Shown in pieces: positions 35,197 to 47,034 of a DNA stretch of 64,000 nt. The DNA lies in NCBI GenBank assembly GCA_025716855.1, contig JAIXMQ010000001.1, positions 957,501 to 1,021,500 on the forward strand, in the 5' to 3' direction. This DNA is from Pilaira anomala (Eukaryota > Mucoromycota > Mucoromycetes > Mucorales > Mucoraceae). A model generated the notes under the pieces. That model did not search any database. It saw only the letters and a list, made by a program, of their open reading frames with translations, and was not told the origin of the DNA. Numbering within the stretch: the first letter of the stretch is position 1; every line of letters starts with the position of its first letter. Position numbers and translations under genes: made by a program.

Positions 35197-36719
35197 TTAT
35201 TCCTGATAGTCATCTTGAATTGGTTCATAGCTACAGGGGTAAATAGAGTAACCGGAACGGATAACATTCTCTGAACTACGCCCTTTTGTTTCAGGTAAAA
35301 TAAAGAAAGCGATCACAATCAATACGAATAAACTAAATCCAAACAAATAGAAAACTTGTCCTTTGCCAATAATATCACGAAGCATTAAGAAGGCAGAAGA
35401 TATGGCAAAATTGGATATCATGTTGACTGATAAACCAACAGAACAAGCGCTAGATACTGCTTGGGTCTCTACTAATTCCGGAATCATTAAAAAAGGGATT
35501 GGTCCAAGACCGATTGCAAAAGCGGCAACAAATCCGATAATAGCAACCGCAGAAGTTTGATCATGTCCGCCTTCAATACTCCAACCTAGGAGTAAACCCA
35601 TGATTGTCATTAAAGATGCAGACCATAAGAACAATAAACGACGACCGACTTTATCCATAAGAATAGCTGATAGGATGGTCATAATCAGGTTCACTATAGA
35701 TATATAAACCGTAATGGTTCCAGATGATTCAGGGAAGACGGTTGACATAATCGATGTAGAAAAAAAGATGACAGCATTAATGCCTGAGAGTTGTTGTGAT
35801 AATTGTAACAGTAACACAATGTAGAGTGGCTTACGATACTGCGTGGAACTTAGGAAATTCCAAATGTTAACATTTGTGGTTGTTTGTTGTACAATTGCCT
35901 GCCCATCCTCTAGCGTGTGAGAACTGTTCGCCCAGTCTCTGCGCCATTCGTTGATTTCATTTTCTACTTGATTTACTGATGTACCACGTAGTCTCAATAA
36001 AGATTCTCGCGCTCTATTAAACCCACCAGGCAATGAAGCTAAATAACGCGGCGAATCTACACAAAATGGCAGTACGCATGATTGAACTACAGCTAAAATA
36101 ACACCAACACCTAGAATGTATCTCCATCGACTAATAGTGGACCAAGATAAACTTATGATTTGAGCTGCCATAATACCAACCACGATAGCAAGCTGATTCA
36201 ATGTACCAAAAAAGCCGCGACTCGATTTGGGCACACACTCGGCCAGATAGGCTGGAACAACAACTGTAACTACCCCACTACCTAAGCCGGATAGAAATCT
36301 TCCCATCATCATCGTTTGTGGTGTAGCTGCTAAAGTTGTAATCAATGATCCAATACCTAATAATCCATTTGTACCAAACAATGTTAATCTTCTACCAAAA
36401 CGATCGTTAAAATAAGATGCACTAAGTGCTCCTATCAATCCTCCTGCCGTTAACACTGAGACCACCATAGAATATTGTGAATCCGGCATGGGTATACATG
36501 GTGGTAACCCATTCAATCCTAAACTCGGGTTAGAACATTTTGAAATGACGGCTTGTGGAGTATTTAGTTCCCCATTGTGGTAACCATATTGAAATGCACT
36601 CTACTCTAATATAGTTAAATCTAGCTTTCTCCATCTTTTTAAATAAAACACGAATATATTACCAATAAGATCGAAATCACAACAAATATTAAGTATGTGG
36701 TTATTTCTGTCTTGGACAT
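35197..36719 (-). CDS. MFS sugar transporter (SP/GLUT family)
   Basis: Exons (minus) 36719-36663 and 36600-35197 give 486 aa. The first exon (MSKTEITTYLIFVVISILL) completes helix 1, and the junction yields SAFQYGYHNGELNTPQAV, the family's first-helix/loop motif. Other signatures are DRFGRRLTLFGTN, VDSPRYL, QQLSGINAVIFFSTSI (helix 7 sugar-binding Gln), DKVGRRLLFL, GLGPIPFLMIPELV and PETKGRS. Twelve membrane segments fit. The sequence is closer to GLUT-like fungal carriers than to classical HXT proteins because of NGELN and the GPIPF motif. The substrate is probably a hexose; direction and membrane are unknown. The start at 36719 is inferred from homology since the second exon alone lacks helix 1. 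Confidence 0.88.
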
Positions 36720-36913
36720 ATATTTTATTTATGTACTATTTATTTACGATTGAAAGTTGTTATACAAAATAAAAAAAGTTGTTTTTGTTTTGTGTGATAA
36801 AATAATGTAAAAGCGTGAGGTATAAAAAGTAGGGTTGTTTGTGATTGACTCTTTGTGATCAGTTGCTATTCTATAAAAGGTAGTCGTGGTAGGGAGAGGC
36901 AAAAAAAAAAATA

Positions 36914-38604
36914 TTACTTGATTTTTTTATTTTGATATCTCTTTGAGGATTGCATAGGAGACCGATGACTATTATTGTTATTATTTGATAATTTATTTAA
37001 GCTGACGGCGATGGATATCGCTACCATAGGATCGCCCTTTGCTTCATCCAGAGCATTTTGTAGTATACTGATATCAATCTGTGGCAAAATATTAATCATA
37101 TAGTTTAATTCTGTACTTCTACTCGTAAATTCGCCTTGACTATTAATTGTAGTCGTGCTACCAAATGAGTTTGGTGTGCTGGAACTAGATCTTGGTGTGC
37201 GAATTAAGCTAATACTTCTGTCGTGTCCATAATTTATACACAAAGGTGATAATGATGAATTTGTTTTTCTCGGTGATGATATTTGTTTGTTGTACATACT
37301 TCTAGATACTACTGGTGTATAAATAGGCTGTAATTGATTATCGTAACGGGGGACTTGAGTTGAGCGCGAAAGGTTCAATCTACTCAAAGATTTACCGAAC
37401 AGACCACTACTTGATATATATGGAGAGCTATAATTGCTACTAGACACTAGCAAAGACTTGTTATCAGGCCTTTTAGGGGCAGAGTGGGAGCCGCCAGCTT
37501 TCTTTAAAAACATAGAAATCGACCCACTAAATGTAGAGCTCATGTTTCCGAACCCATTATCAGACAAGGGTACTTCGGGTGATAATGAGCGTACTGGAGG
37601 TACATACCCTTCCAACATGGGCTGTGGCTTTCCTTTCTCTTTGTTTAAATTACACCAGTGGGCAATAGGTGATTCGGCTTTTAAACAAAGATCCAACGTC
37701 TTTTCGTAAAAAGCCAATCTTTCGTATATATCGGGAATTCGCATCATTTCATCATACGATCTTTCCACGTATTTTTGAGGTTGATGTTGTTGCTGCTGCT
37801 GTTGCTGTTGTTGTTTATATTGGAGCTTTTTTTCGTTTTGTCTTCTAGCGCTTTTAGCGGAACGTTGTGATTTTTTACTGGATATAGACGTGCGTCTAGA
37901 CTGGGACTTTGGGCTAGCGCCGCTATTTGTAGGATTCTCATTTAGAAAGGAAGAATCGCTAAATTTAGGTGTGCCTGTATTAAAATTATCTATTATGATC
38001 GGGTCCAGTTGTATTTTTTCTTTATCATCGTCGCTAAAAATATATTGAGGCTGTGGTAGCTTGACTTCAACAGGAGATACTTTAATTTCATTGAATTGGG
38101 TAAGTAGAGATGAAAAATCGGCGGATAGATTCAAGTCATAGGATAACATAGAAAGTGGTTGGTCAACAAGTACTTTTTCTTCTACAGGTTCCTCTTCAGC
38201 TGTTTTATCCTCAATAATTTTTCTGGATTCCACAATAACTACATCTTCCACTTCATCAGGCTTATGTAACATGGTGTCTTTTGTTAATGGTTCAGGTATG
38301 ATCAACTCTGTTTTTTCTTCTGGTGACAGTGGTGGTGGTGATACAGAAGTTGGCGATCCAGCTACATGCATTTACAAAAAAAAAAGCAGGGTAAATTCTC
38401 CGATTTTTATATATATTTTTTTAAACACTGTTTTTCATTACCATCAGCAACAAAGTCATCAATAAAAGACTGCAAGTCGCGAATTTGGTCCAGTACGTCT
38501 ATATTTTAAGAATTAAAGCAATTTAAAATCTGTTAATTCATATTTCATAATTTGATAGAAAAGGAAGTTTTGTATTCATAAAATTTAGTACCTTTCGAGG
38601 CCAT
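36914..38604 (-). CDS. hypothetical Ser-rich protein with UBA/CUE-like C-terminus, 505 aa
   Basis: Exons (minus) 38604-38592, 38498-38442 and 38361-36914 give 505 aa. The first exon encodes only MASK plus one base; both introns are in phase. The N-terminus (DVLDQIRDLQSFIDDF) may be a short coiled coil. Acidic and Pro-rich low-complexity follows, then a basic stretch with a Gln run (about 37787-37813). The most ordered segment is PDIYERLAFYEKTLDLCLKA...SPIAHWCNLNKEKGKP, and a second is the C-terminal helix set PQIDISILQNALDEAKGDPM followed by VAISIAVSLNKL, which resembles a UBA/CUE fold. The rest is Ser-rich. It may be a fungal adaptor; I cannot name it. Confidence 0.75.
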
Positions 38605-40578
38605 CTTTGGTATGTAAGAGCTGAAGAAAGATGAAATAATTATATATCACAAAAAAATTAGTATTCAGTCCATCAAGAAAGTTATTGAATATGTTTTTTT
38701 TAAAAAAAAAGTCCCTTACACTATCATCTTAAATTTCTTCTTCTCTTGTATAATTAGACATTTAATAAAAAATATTAAGGTTTCCCATGTTTGTTTGTAT
38801 CACTTGAATAATAATGATAAACAAAGGGGGAGAAAGACATTCCATTCAGTCTAAGAAAAAATAGCAAATGTGGCACTCAAAGAATAAAATAATTTATCAA
38901 GATTCAAGATCCTTAAAATACCGTAAATAGGCAAGTTTATCTTAGTAATAATGAAAGAAAGTTATGTAGTAGACATCAAAAGAATGGGGCTCTGATCTTT
39001 CAGTCTCATTACATTAAAGTAGTTTCATTCATAGTAAAACCATCTAGCAACTGTCGGCACGAAATAGATTTAATTAAAATAATTGTAGTGCTATTTGCTT
39101 TGTGTAATGAAAACAACATATCTGATCAGCTTTGTTTTATAAAATAAATGCAAACTTAAACAGTTTTATAGCATTATAACTACATTTCAAAATATACCTG
39201 AGTTGTTCTCTGAATGTTGAAACCTTTCAAAAAGCAATGAAGAAAACAGAGTGGTCATATCGTCTGATATAAAAGAATGTTTTGTTTTAATGTTATTAGT
39301 GGAGGCAATCACCAAAAAACTTTAAAAATCAATATCAGTTTCAAAAGTTATATCTCTTGAACCAAAAAACGACGATATCAAACTATCTATGTGCTGAAAA
39401 TTAATTGAAATCCTATGAATAAAGATAACACTGGCGTCAGTTAGTTAGTTAATAGACTTTGGAATAAGGTTCATCAAAATTCAGATAGGCTTATAATTTT
39501 ACATGCAAAGTCAATTTTTTTAATGTGATCAAACTACTTAGTTTGTGGCCAAGTTATTTAGTCCAAAATAAGCAATTCGATCAATGACTAAAAATAAAAC
39601 GCAACTCTATAAAATGGATTTGAACCCGAGGAATCATGGTCAGTCACACAAGGTGAAACCTGTGTTATCAACAATGAGGCTGAGCTTTCACCAAAGTCTG
39701 CTGAGGTAGAAAGTAACATCTTCTGTTGCATTTAAAATTAATAATAATAAACGATGATCATTATTTTACCAACAAGCGCTAATAGAAAACATTCACAGTA
39801 ATACATACATTAATATCTACGTGTAATATCTTCTTTTTTTTTAATTCAGTTTATAGTTAGTTAGGAAAAATACATGATTTTCGGCGTAATTTCAAGAGCG
39901 ATTTAACTTGACCTTTGTTTGACAAGGTCTATATATATATCCCTTTTTTATTATAAAGTTCATGTTATATTGACACAAGTATGGTACCTCCAACACCGAC
40001 TCTGATTAAATGGGGACCTTCAGGGATATTTTGAAATCTCAAGTAAAAAAAAAACGTGGTATACATCTAACTAGCATGTAATTTAAAATGGCAGAATTTT
40101 TCTGTAAATTCCAGTCGACTATAATCCTTATATAAAATAGAGCGATCGCGAGACTTACAATCGTACATGCATCTGTATATTCATAAATCGAAAATATTAA
40201 ACAAAAAAAGTCGTACGTGGGATGATTTACTCATTGGTCAAAGTCATTTTTTATTCTACTGCAAACGCGTGATTATGGACTCAATTCCTAAAAATAAAGG
40301 GGATAGATACGCGCACCCTATTTGCGCACCACATTTTTTCGCGCACCATTTTTAATCTTAAAAGTAAAAAAGAAAAAGACTTGAATGACGTCTGGTCTTA
40401 TATATTACAGTATCTCATTAAGGGCTGATTGTTACTGGATTCCCATTAACCACTCACTTGATTTGTTATTGATAACATAATCTTTTTTTTTTTAGTTTTA
40501 TATTTTTTTTTTCTTTTTCTTTCTTTATCTTTCTTTTTTCTTTTCTTTCACTTTCTTTCTTTTTAAATACATTTCAAA
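38605..40578. other. gene-poor spacer (2 kb)
   Basis: AT-rich DNA without a supported gene. A B-box-like GGTTCAAATCC occurs on the minus strand (about 39608-39618) but no tRNA folds around it. The right part contains the GCGCACC inverted-repeat arm at about 40300-40353 and a long CT-rich tract (40485-40562) that looks like the core promoter of the decayed gene starting at 40579. Confidence 0.45.
40300..40353 (+). repeat. left arm of GCGCACC inverted repeat
   Basis: The arm reads GGATAGATACGCGCACC and then two further GCGCACCA blocks separated by T-rich spacers. The reverse complement of 40852-40905 has the same order: GGATATACGCGCACC, then AGCACCA and CACCA blocks with T runs. The arms are roughly 500 bp apart and imperfect. 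Confidence 0.5.
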
Positions 40579-40851
40579 ATGAATCTTCCTTTCCTACCCC
40601 TTCTTACTCTCTTCTTTGATCACGTACGTTATCCTGATAAGGGACCGTTTCAAAAACTGAATAAGACATGTTGTCAATGGTATGATATATTATAGCTCTA
40701 ATAATTTTATCACAAAAAAGTGATTCATTATTTAATAAATTTCAATAGCAAATGCTCTTTTTTTTTGTGAAGAGTGTGCCTATCTAATACAGAGAGTATT
40801 TCGTCCAAACCTGTTAGTGGTGAGGTGGTCAACTCGTTTTTTTTAAAAAAA

Positions 40852-40905
40852 AATTGGTGTTGGTGAAAAAAAAATGGTGCTTAAATATGGTGCGCGTATA
40901 TCCTA
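40852..40905 (-). repeat. right arm of GCGCACC inverted repeat
   Basis: Reverse-complement partner of the arm at 40300-40353 (GGTGCGCGTATATCC end). It runs directly into the GGTGCACC minisatellite to its right, so the arm may be a diverged minisatellite unit rather than a transposon terminus. Confidence 0.5.
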
Positions 40906-41093
40906 AAAAAAAATGGTGCACCAGGTGTGGTGGGTGTTTGTAGAAAAATTGGTGCACCGGATATAGTATTTTTTGAAGGCAATGGCACACCGAATGTGGT
41001 GTTTTTAGAAGGCAATGGTGCACCGGGTGTGGTGGGTGTTTATAGAAAAATTGGTGCACCGGGTGTGGTGTTTTTAGAAGGCAATGGTGCCCG
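40906..41093 (+). repeat. GGTGCACCGGGTGTGGTG minisatellite
   Basis: Five diverged units of about 30-38 bp, alternating two tails: GGGTGTTTATAGAAAAATT and TTTTTAGAAGGCAAT. Read on the plus strand they keep one open frame coding GAPGVVGVYRKI and GAPGVVFLEGN modules. A similar phrase (EPGVVSVAPK) recurs at about 41428-41455 of the decayed gene, so the array probably arose from coding repeats. Confidence 0.8.
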
Positions 41094-41240
41094 CTAATCC
41101 TCCTGTCACCACTACTCTCGCCAATCCTCCTGTCACTACTGCTCTCGCCAATCCTCCTGTCACACTACTGCTCCCGCTAATCCTACTGCCACTACTGCTC
41201 CCGCTATTATTTCTCCTGTCACAACTGCTTCCGCTATTCC
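41088..41240 (+). repeat. Pro/Thr-coding tandem repeat
   Basis: Repeats of about 27-30 bp based on GCTAATCCTCCTGTCACTAC, coding (A)NPPVTT(T/A)LA units. The frame slips near 41162 and then continues as TTAPANPTATTAPAI. Downstream, three APPPTS...KLPNFFL units occupy 41270-41425. Confidence 0.8.
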
Positions 41241-42645
41241 TCAAGTCATTCCTCCCGCTTCAACACCTATTGCACCTCCACCAACCTCAACAAACGAACT
41301 TCCGAACTTTTTCCTTTCCGCACCACCACCAACTTCGACAACAACTAAACTCCCAAACTTCTTCCTTCCCGCACCACCACCAACATTAAAACCGACTAAA
41401 CTCCCAAATTTCTTCCTTTCCGCCGAACCGGGTGTGGTATCCGTAGCGCCAAAATGGTTCGCCCTTATAAATGGAATTGTTTCACTTTGGCACTTCTTTT
41501 TCAAAAAGTAATTCAGCATCAAATACTGAATATCTAGCATACGAAAAAGGTCAACGAACAAACAAGTGTCTTAAATCACTTAATTTATTAGACCATTTAG
41601 TCTATTTGCTAGAAGAAGTAGACTACAATCAATTTAACGCTACTCTTTGGTTAAATAACGTCGATCCAACATCTTTCTTGATATCGTAAGATATACATTA
41701 TGCTCTTTCCATTTGGTTAGTAATACTGTCCCTGAATATATGAGTAATCATGAGCGAGCGTATTTCATTGAAGGTATTATCCCTTCAATGTTGTCTTTAG
41801 CAAAAAATACAGGCTTTATCGAATTTAAATGGTATGGAAGAAAAAAAAAATCAAAAAATCAAAGTTGTACTTACGTTTCTATTATATCTATCTACTACAG
41901 GTCTGAAACGCAGTTTTACTCTACAAAGACCTTAAATTTAGCTAATTACGATTACGATCTTCCTGAAGCTCTTCCTTGCAAGAATATCGACGCTTTAAGA
42001 ATTTTATCAACCCAGAACAATATGGAATTAATCGTGATTGAATCCTCTAGGTAAGTTACTACATCCAAATAAGATAAGACAAAATAAAAATTTACTCTTT
42101 TTTGGTTTCATAGTGGAAAATTAAAGGAGCATACCACCCATACCATCGAAAATATTGGAATGCGGAGTAGCGGCATTGAAGACTTACTCACAGTTCCAAG
42201 GCAATGCCTCTTTCATATTCACAAATCTCGCCGATGAATATATCAACAATTATAATCCATATTTGTTATCACTTTTCAGAGGAAATATGGATATAAAATG
42301 AAGGCCGTTCATTATAAGAATGCGTCATTGAGTATATTCAAGAAGCTGAAGGTTTACTCTGTGTTCAAATCATAAAGACACAAGTAACCTTATCAGAAAT
42401 CTTCTTGTATAGTGAATCACTTTGGAAACTCGTTGAGAAGCGCTTGGCAGGCTCGAAATTATCCAGTACCTGGAATTACTAGCCACATTGTTTGTATGTA
42501 ATCGGTAATATGAAGGATATTTATATTACAATCATTATACTTGTATGTTTATTGTGTTTATTTAGGATGACGTATTGAATACGCAAGTAATCCAAAAAGA
42601 GTTCATCATAGAAAATCTTGGTCTTGTTGACATTTGTGGCCCTAC

Positions 42646-42810
42646 TACTGTGCCCGCTCTATTTAAGGCTGCAAAAAATTTCAGGCTTCTCTGGCCTCAA
42701 ATCGTGTCATAGCCTTATTTCTGACTTGGGAAAATTAAATATAGCCAAAATTTTCAGAAAATTGCGGCCTTAAATCGGAAACGGCCTTAAATCGAACGGC
42801 CTGTACTGTA
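42646..42810 (-). mobile_element. pogo/Tigger-like MITE, copy 1
   Basis: 165-bp non-coding element with imperfect terminal inverted repeats and TA at both ends. Read on the minus strand it starts TACAGTACAGGCCGTTCGAT, continues with TTTAAGGCC-type repeats and ends in AGCCTTAAATAGAGCGGGCA then CAGTA. Its ends and interior match the copy at 60430-60623. CAGTA-type termini and a TA target are typical of pogo/Tigger (Tc1-mariner) elements. No transposase is present. It is inserted next to the decayed gene. Confidence 0.78.
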
Positions 42811-44631
42811 TCGGCTCAATTTCGGAAGCATCCTATTTTAATTCGCCTACTCTTACTCATATAATTCGTTAATAAAAAAAAATAATATTCAAAACGTAAA
42901 ATAAAATCTTCCTACTTTTTTTTTTTTTTTTTTAATATGTTTATAAAGCAGTAGTCGTAAGTGAGAGCATATGGCTTTTTATGTTTCCATATTTTGGAAG
43001 TAGGCCAATTAGGACTTAAAATAAAACCGGATCATCGGATCCCATACAAAAAAAAAAGAAGTAGGTCAATTTCGCAAGAGAAAATTTACAGGTCTACTTC
43101 TAAGATTGACTAAGACTAAAGAAATAAAATAAACTATCTAAAAGCTATTTTGAAGGTCGAATACAGATTATAAAAAGGGCTATGCTATCTTCTCGAATTT
43201 TATGTAGTTCCTAAATTTTATATTAACTTGAAACTAATGCAACAACTAAAAGATCCAATTAGAAAAGAGGAGAAGGGACAAACAACTAATTTATTTAAGG
43301 GAGGTTATTGGGAAGCCGATAAGGCGACTTTCTTAACTTCATCACAATCTACTGTTGGTTTAAGTTCGATCCAGAAAAACCATACCGCATTAATGAGTTA
43401 TAATGCTTTTCAAGAAAAGGCCAGTAATTATATTCACAGCTGTAGTGTATTTTCTAAAGTCCTGGAGTGAAAGCCTAGAGAATGGTATGCGTTTAGCCAC
43501 AAAGGGACCAGAAGGCAACTGCTGCACAAGACTCTGATCTGATAGTTTTGATAAAGGGATGTTCTTCTTTACAGTCTAAAAATATAAACAAACATTTAAA
43601 GCATCTTGTTTTTTTATCTATCTTTTTATTTTACCTGAATTGGCAAAGCTAATCAGAGCAATACAGCAACTGCTTGATTTTGATGGCATAGACATATCTT
43701 GATTAAACCGCATATAGTTGACAAAAGGTAAATGGATTGTGACCCGAACTGTCACTAGTATAGTGGTAGCCCGCAATTCCACACTTTCCGCAATGTTGAA
43801 ATGGAAATCAAGAAACACAAGTCTAATAACAAAGATTCAACAGATGATTAACATTTTAATCAACTAACCCTGGGTAAAAAAAAAAAAAAGGTACATAAAC
43901 TGCGTTTTGAATGACGTATTAATAAATCATAATAAAAAAAAAATAGCATTAAACCACTCATCTGGTGGATATCGAATGTAGAGCAAATCAGTTTCCTGTA
44001 GTTACTTAAAAATAGGGGTATATATTTTACCAGGCCATGGCCATTTATGTTATGATGCCAAATCACCTAAATTTACCAAACATTTGTTTAGGAATATTCG
44101 ATAATATTATACATCCTGAACATCTTTTAACGTAAATAAACTTACACCTCATCTGAGGTGTTTTAATTCTATAAAAAAAAATATCAACTGACTGTTGTTT
44201 GAATGTTTTTTTTTTCACTCATTATTTGCATGAATAATGTTCTCGGGATTGCTTTATTTAGAGTTACACATATTACACAAGTTATTAGTTAATTGAACTC
44301 AGTACATAGTAAGTATTGATATGTAGTTGGTTTTAAAGAAGACTTTCAGTGATAGATGTACTATTACTCTGCATTTATTCAGTCATTATTCAATTTTAGA
44401 GTTTAGCATTGCGAAATATATGATCGAGTTTATTACGATCACTTAAACTCAAAAAAAGATTGGAAAATACATTTCATGGTTAGCGCGAATTTTCATTCTT
44501 GCGGAGTAAATATCATCGACGTCAATTTTATTATAGCACCATTAATTTTTTGATATAAACACTACATCGTTTCAATTCTCTTTACGATATCATCTTTTTC
44601 TCTTTTTCTTTTCTTTAAAATAATAATTAAA
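42811..44631. other. gene-poor spacer with possible gene remnant
   Basis: An 80-codon frame at 43228-43470 (MKLMQQLKDPIRKEEKGQTT...) has protein-like composition, and after its stop the same frame continues KPREWYAFSHKGTRRQLLHK. This may be a relic, but I cannot name it. The rest holds homopolymers and no clear gene. A CT-rich leader precedes the gene at 44632. Confidence 0.4.
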
Positions 44632-47034
44632 ATGCACAATAACCATCGAAGCTTGAAGTCTTTGGAGGATGTATTGATTGTTTCTCAAAACTACATGAAC
44701 ATATTCGATATATTAGATATCAAACGTCAAGGATATTTGGATGGTATGTAATACACTTTTTTTTTTTTAAAAAAAAAAGAAAAGAGAAGAACTGATTTCA
44801 TTTAACCCATCATTTATTATTTTAGGTAATCAAGCCCAATTATATCTCACTTCAATTGACTTTGGTAAAGAGTACCGTATTATTCATGATGCTATTCCTG
44901 ACATTAAGGAAAGTGATTGTTTAATTATGAAGCAATTTGTTCTCATCATGTATATTGCACAATACAGACATAAAGATATCATTGCTGAAGAAGGTAAGCC
45001 TATAACAAATGAAGCGGCACACTTTATAATAGATTTACTGATAAATCATGCTATTTAGTTGACTTCAATTCTTACTTGGCTGAATTTAGTGATTGTTTAC
45101 GTCATTGTGAGGAGGCTCTTCAAGCAATCGAACATTACAAGTTCTTTTCTTTAGTAACACTTGCAGAATTAAAAACTAAATTCTCTCAAGCATTCAGTAA
45201 ACTTGAATACATCTTGAAACAAATCGTCAACACAGATATCCAACAAAAACCGGAATTTAATTGTTAGTATATTAGGTTTTTTTTTTAGTTTATTTACACA
45301 CACGTCACAGTGACATGATTTGTTTATTTACCTAACTTTATATCATTACATAATAGTTTCTCATGAAAAGCAAGGTATCCCTTCACCCCCTCAAGAAAAG
45401 GTTTTGCCTGGATCTTTTGATGATGATGAGCATGTAAAAAATATTGAAAGAGAAGTCCGTGATGACTCTGACAAGATGTCTGTACCTCAAAGTAACCCCG
45501 GATTCCTCGGACAATCTCATCAGGAAGCTTCTACTTTAACTTTAAGATCCCAGACTCCTTCCCCAGAACCTCATTCTGTATCAAAGAGAAACTCTAGTGA
45601 AGTCCATGACGACATCACCTCTGATACTAACTCTGAAAAGCAACAACAACAACAACAACAACAACAAAAGGAATCGGAAGATGCAAAATATTCTTATGAT
45701 TCTCATTTGGCAATAACTGATGTTATTTCAAATATTACTACAAGCGTTACAGGTATTGCAAGTTTGGTTGGTCTTTCCAACTCACCAAAAGGAGAAACTC
45801 GAGGTTTAGATGTGGTTCCAGAGACAAACCAAGATATTGTTCAACCTATTGAAGCTAAAGATGTAACACCTTTACCCATCAAACCTGATAATGTAGATGA
45901 TTCAATTCCCATTGATGCACCTATTGATTCCAAACTCAGAGACAACGACAGCAATGAACATCAGAACTTAACTAAAGAAGAAATTAATCAAGGTGCTGAT
46001 GCTCTTAAGGAAATTGCTCATTCTATACCCGTAACTAATACCCCTGACAGTCCCAGATCCTCCCACTTGTCTGCAGTCTATGATGCCAAAAGATTAGCTG
46101 AGGCTTTGGATGAAAAGACTGCTTTGGAAATTCAAGCAATGAATGAAAAGAATAATAATGAAAATAATAATGACAAGCAAAATTATGGTGAGAAGAACAA
46201 CGCTGATTCTTCTGATAAAAACTTTATGTCTGATGTTGCTGATACTGTCAAGTCTGTCATTGAAGAACCCATTTCAAGAGTTGTCAAGCCATTGGATACC
46301 GGTATGAATACTGATCTTGACTCTTTAAATGATCATATGGATGGAGCTATGAATGATCGACCTGCTCCAATGGAGAATAAAGAATCTTTTGGAGAAGCTA
46401 TAATTATTGTGCCTGTAGAAGATGATTCTGAAGATAAGCAACATTTTAGCTCTTTAGATCATGATGGAAGAATTAAAGATCATCCTGATGATTTTTATAA
46501 CAAAAAAGACATGGTAAGTTTTCTTTATTGAAATCCTCTTTTTCTATATAATTTGAGCTAAAACCAACAAACTTTTTTTTTTTTTTTTCGTTATGGATGT
46601 AGGTTTCTCCAGTTATTGATAGTAGTTTCAAGTCCGGTGACGGAAATACCCGTGCAGTCCCTACGAATACAACAACGACAGGTACTGTTCCACGACAATC
46701 AGACCAAATTGAAGAATTGGAACGAGATATTGAAGAACAATTGGACATTATGTCAACATCGCCTAGTAGCCAAAGTGGTAGTGAAATTAGTTCTCATAAG
46801 CCTGAGCAGACAACTCATTTGAGCCCTGCTCAACTCCAATCACCCTTCTTCCATGATAAATCTACAGCCGAAGTCATTGAAAGTTTGACGAGAAGATCAT
46901 CACATATTGGTAAAAATAGTAAACGTGCATCGATGATGGGTGGAGATGGAGTGTTATATGTACGTCATGGATTTGAAAACTTTGCAGGTATTGGCGTAAA
47001 ATGTCTTTCTAAAGATAAGCCTTCCAGCATCTAA
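44632..47034 (+). CDS. hypothetical protein with EF/EH-like N-terminus, 690 aa
   Basis: Exons 44632-44743, 44826-44993, 45059-45262, 45357-46513 and 46603-47034 give 690 aa. One donor is GTTAGT, a GT variant. The first ~160 residues are ordered: YMNIFDILDIKRQGYLDGNQ resembles an EF-hand/EH helix-loop with Asp and Gly, followed by helices up to LEYILKQIVNT. The remainder is largely disordered and acidic/Ser-rich, with a Gln run coded by CAA repeats (45642-45667) and alternating Asn-rich stretches. Near the end QIEELERDIEEQLDIM is a short coiled coil, and the tail holds LTRRSSHIGKNSKRASM and VLYVRHGFENFAGIGVK. EH-like plus disordered tails suits an endocytic or cytoskeletal adaptor, but no family is recognised. 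Confidence 0.75.

Larger units (their letters stand above)
40579..42640 (+). pseudogene. decayed multi-exon gene with repeat-rich middle
   Basis: A start (MNLPFLPLLTLFFDHVRYPD at 40579) follows a CT-rich promoter. The first exon ends with a Cys-Cys-Gln-Trp codon set, and after an intron ending near 40749 come Cys-rich codons (CEECAYLIQRVFRP in one frame, shifted by a T run). The middle (40890-41460) is repeats coding GAPGVV-type and Pro/Thr-rich units with at least one frameshift near 41162. A globular part then reads YEKGQRTNKCLKSLNLLDHL, YNQFNATLWLNNVDPTSF, and after introns TVPEYMSNHERAYFIEGIIP, FYSTKTLNLANYDYDLPEAL and LRILSTQNNMELIVIESS. From about 42150 the frame shifts (ILECGVAALKTYSQFQ), stops appear, and the tail (VQIIKTQVTLSEIFL) is in yet another frame. 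The MITE at 42646 abuts the 3' end. I do not recognise the protein family. Confidence 0.6.

Noticed and set aside
39600..39690. Possible tRNA gene on the minus strand (B-box-like GGTTCAAATCC, AGCTCAG-like A box)
   Set aside because: The T stem does not pair, no 7-bp acceptor stem forms, and the anticodon arm is distorted. At best a tRNA-like fragment.
43228..43470. 80-codon open frame with protein-like composition
   Set aside because: No recognised domain; the frame continues after a stop as if decayed, but without a homologue I cannot call it a gene. Mentioned only in the spacer entry.
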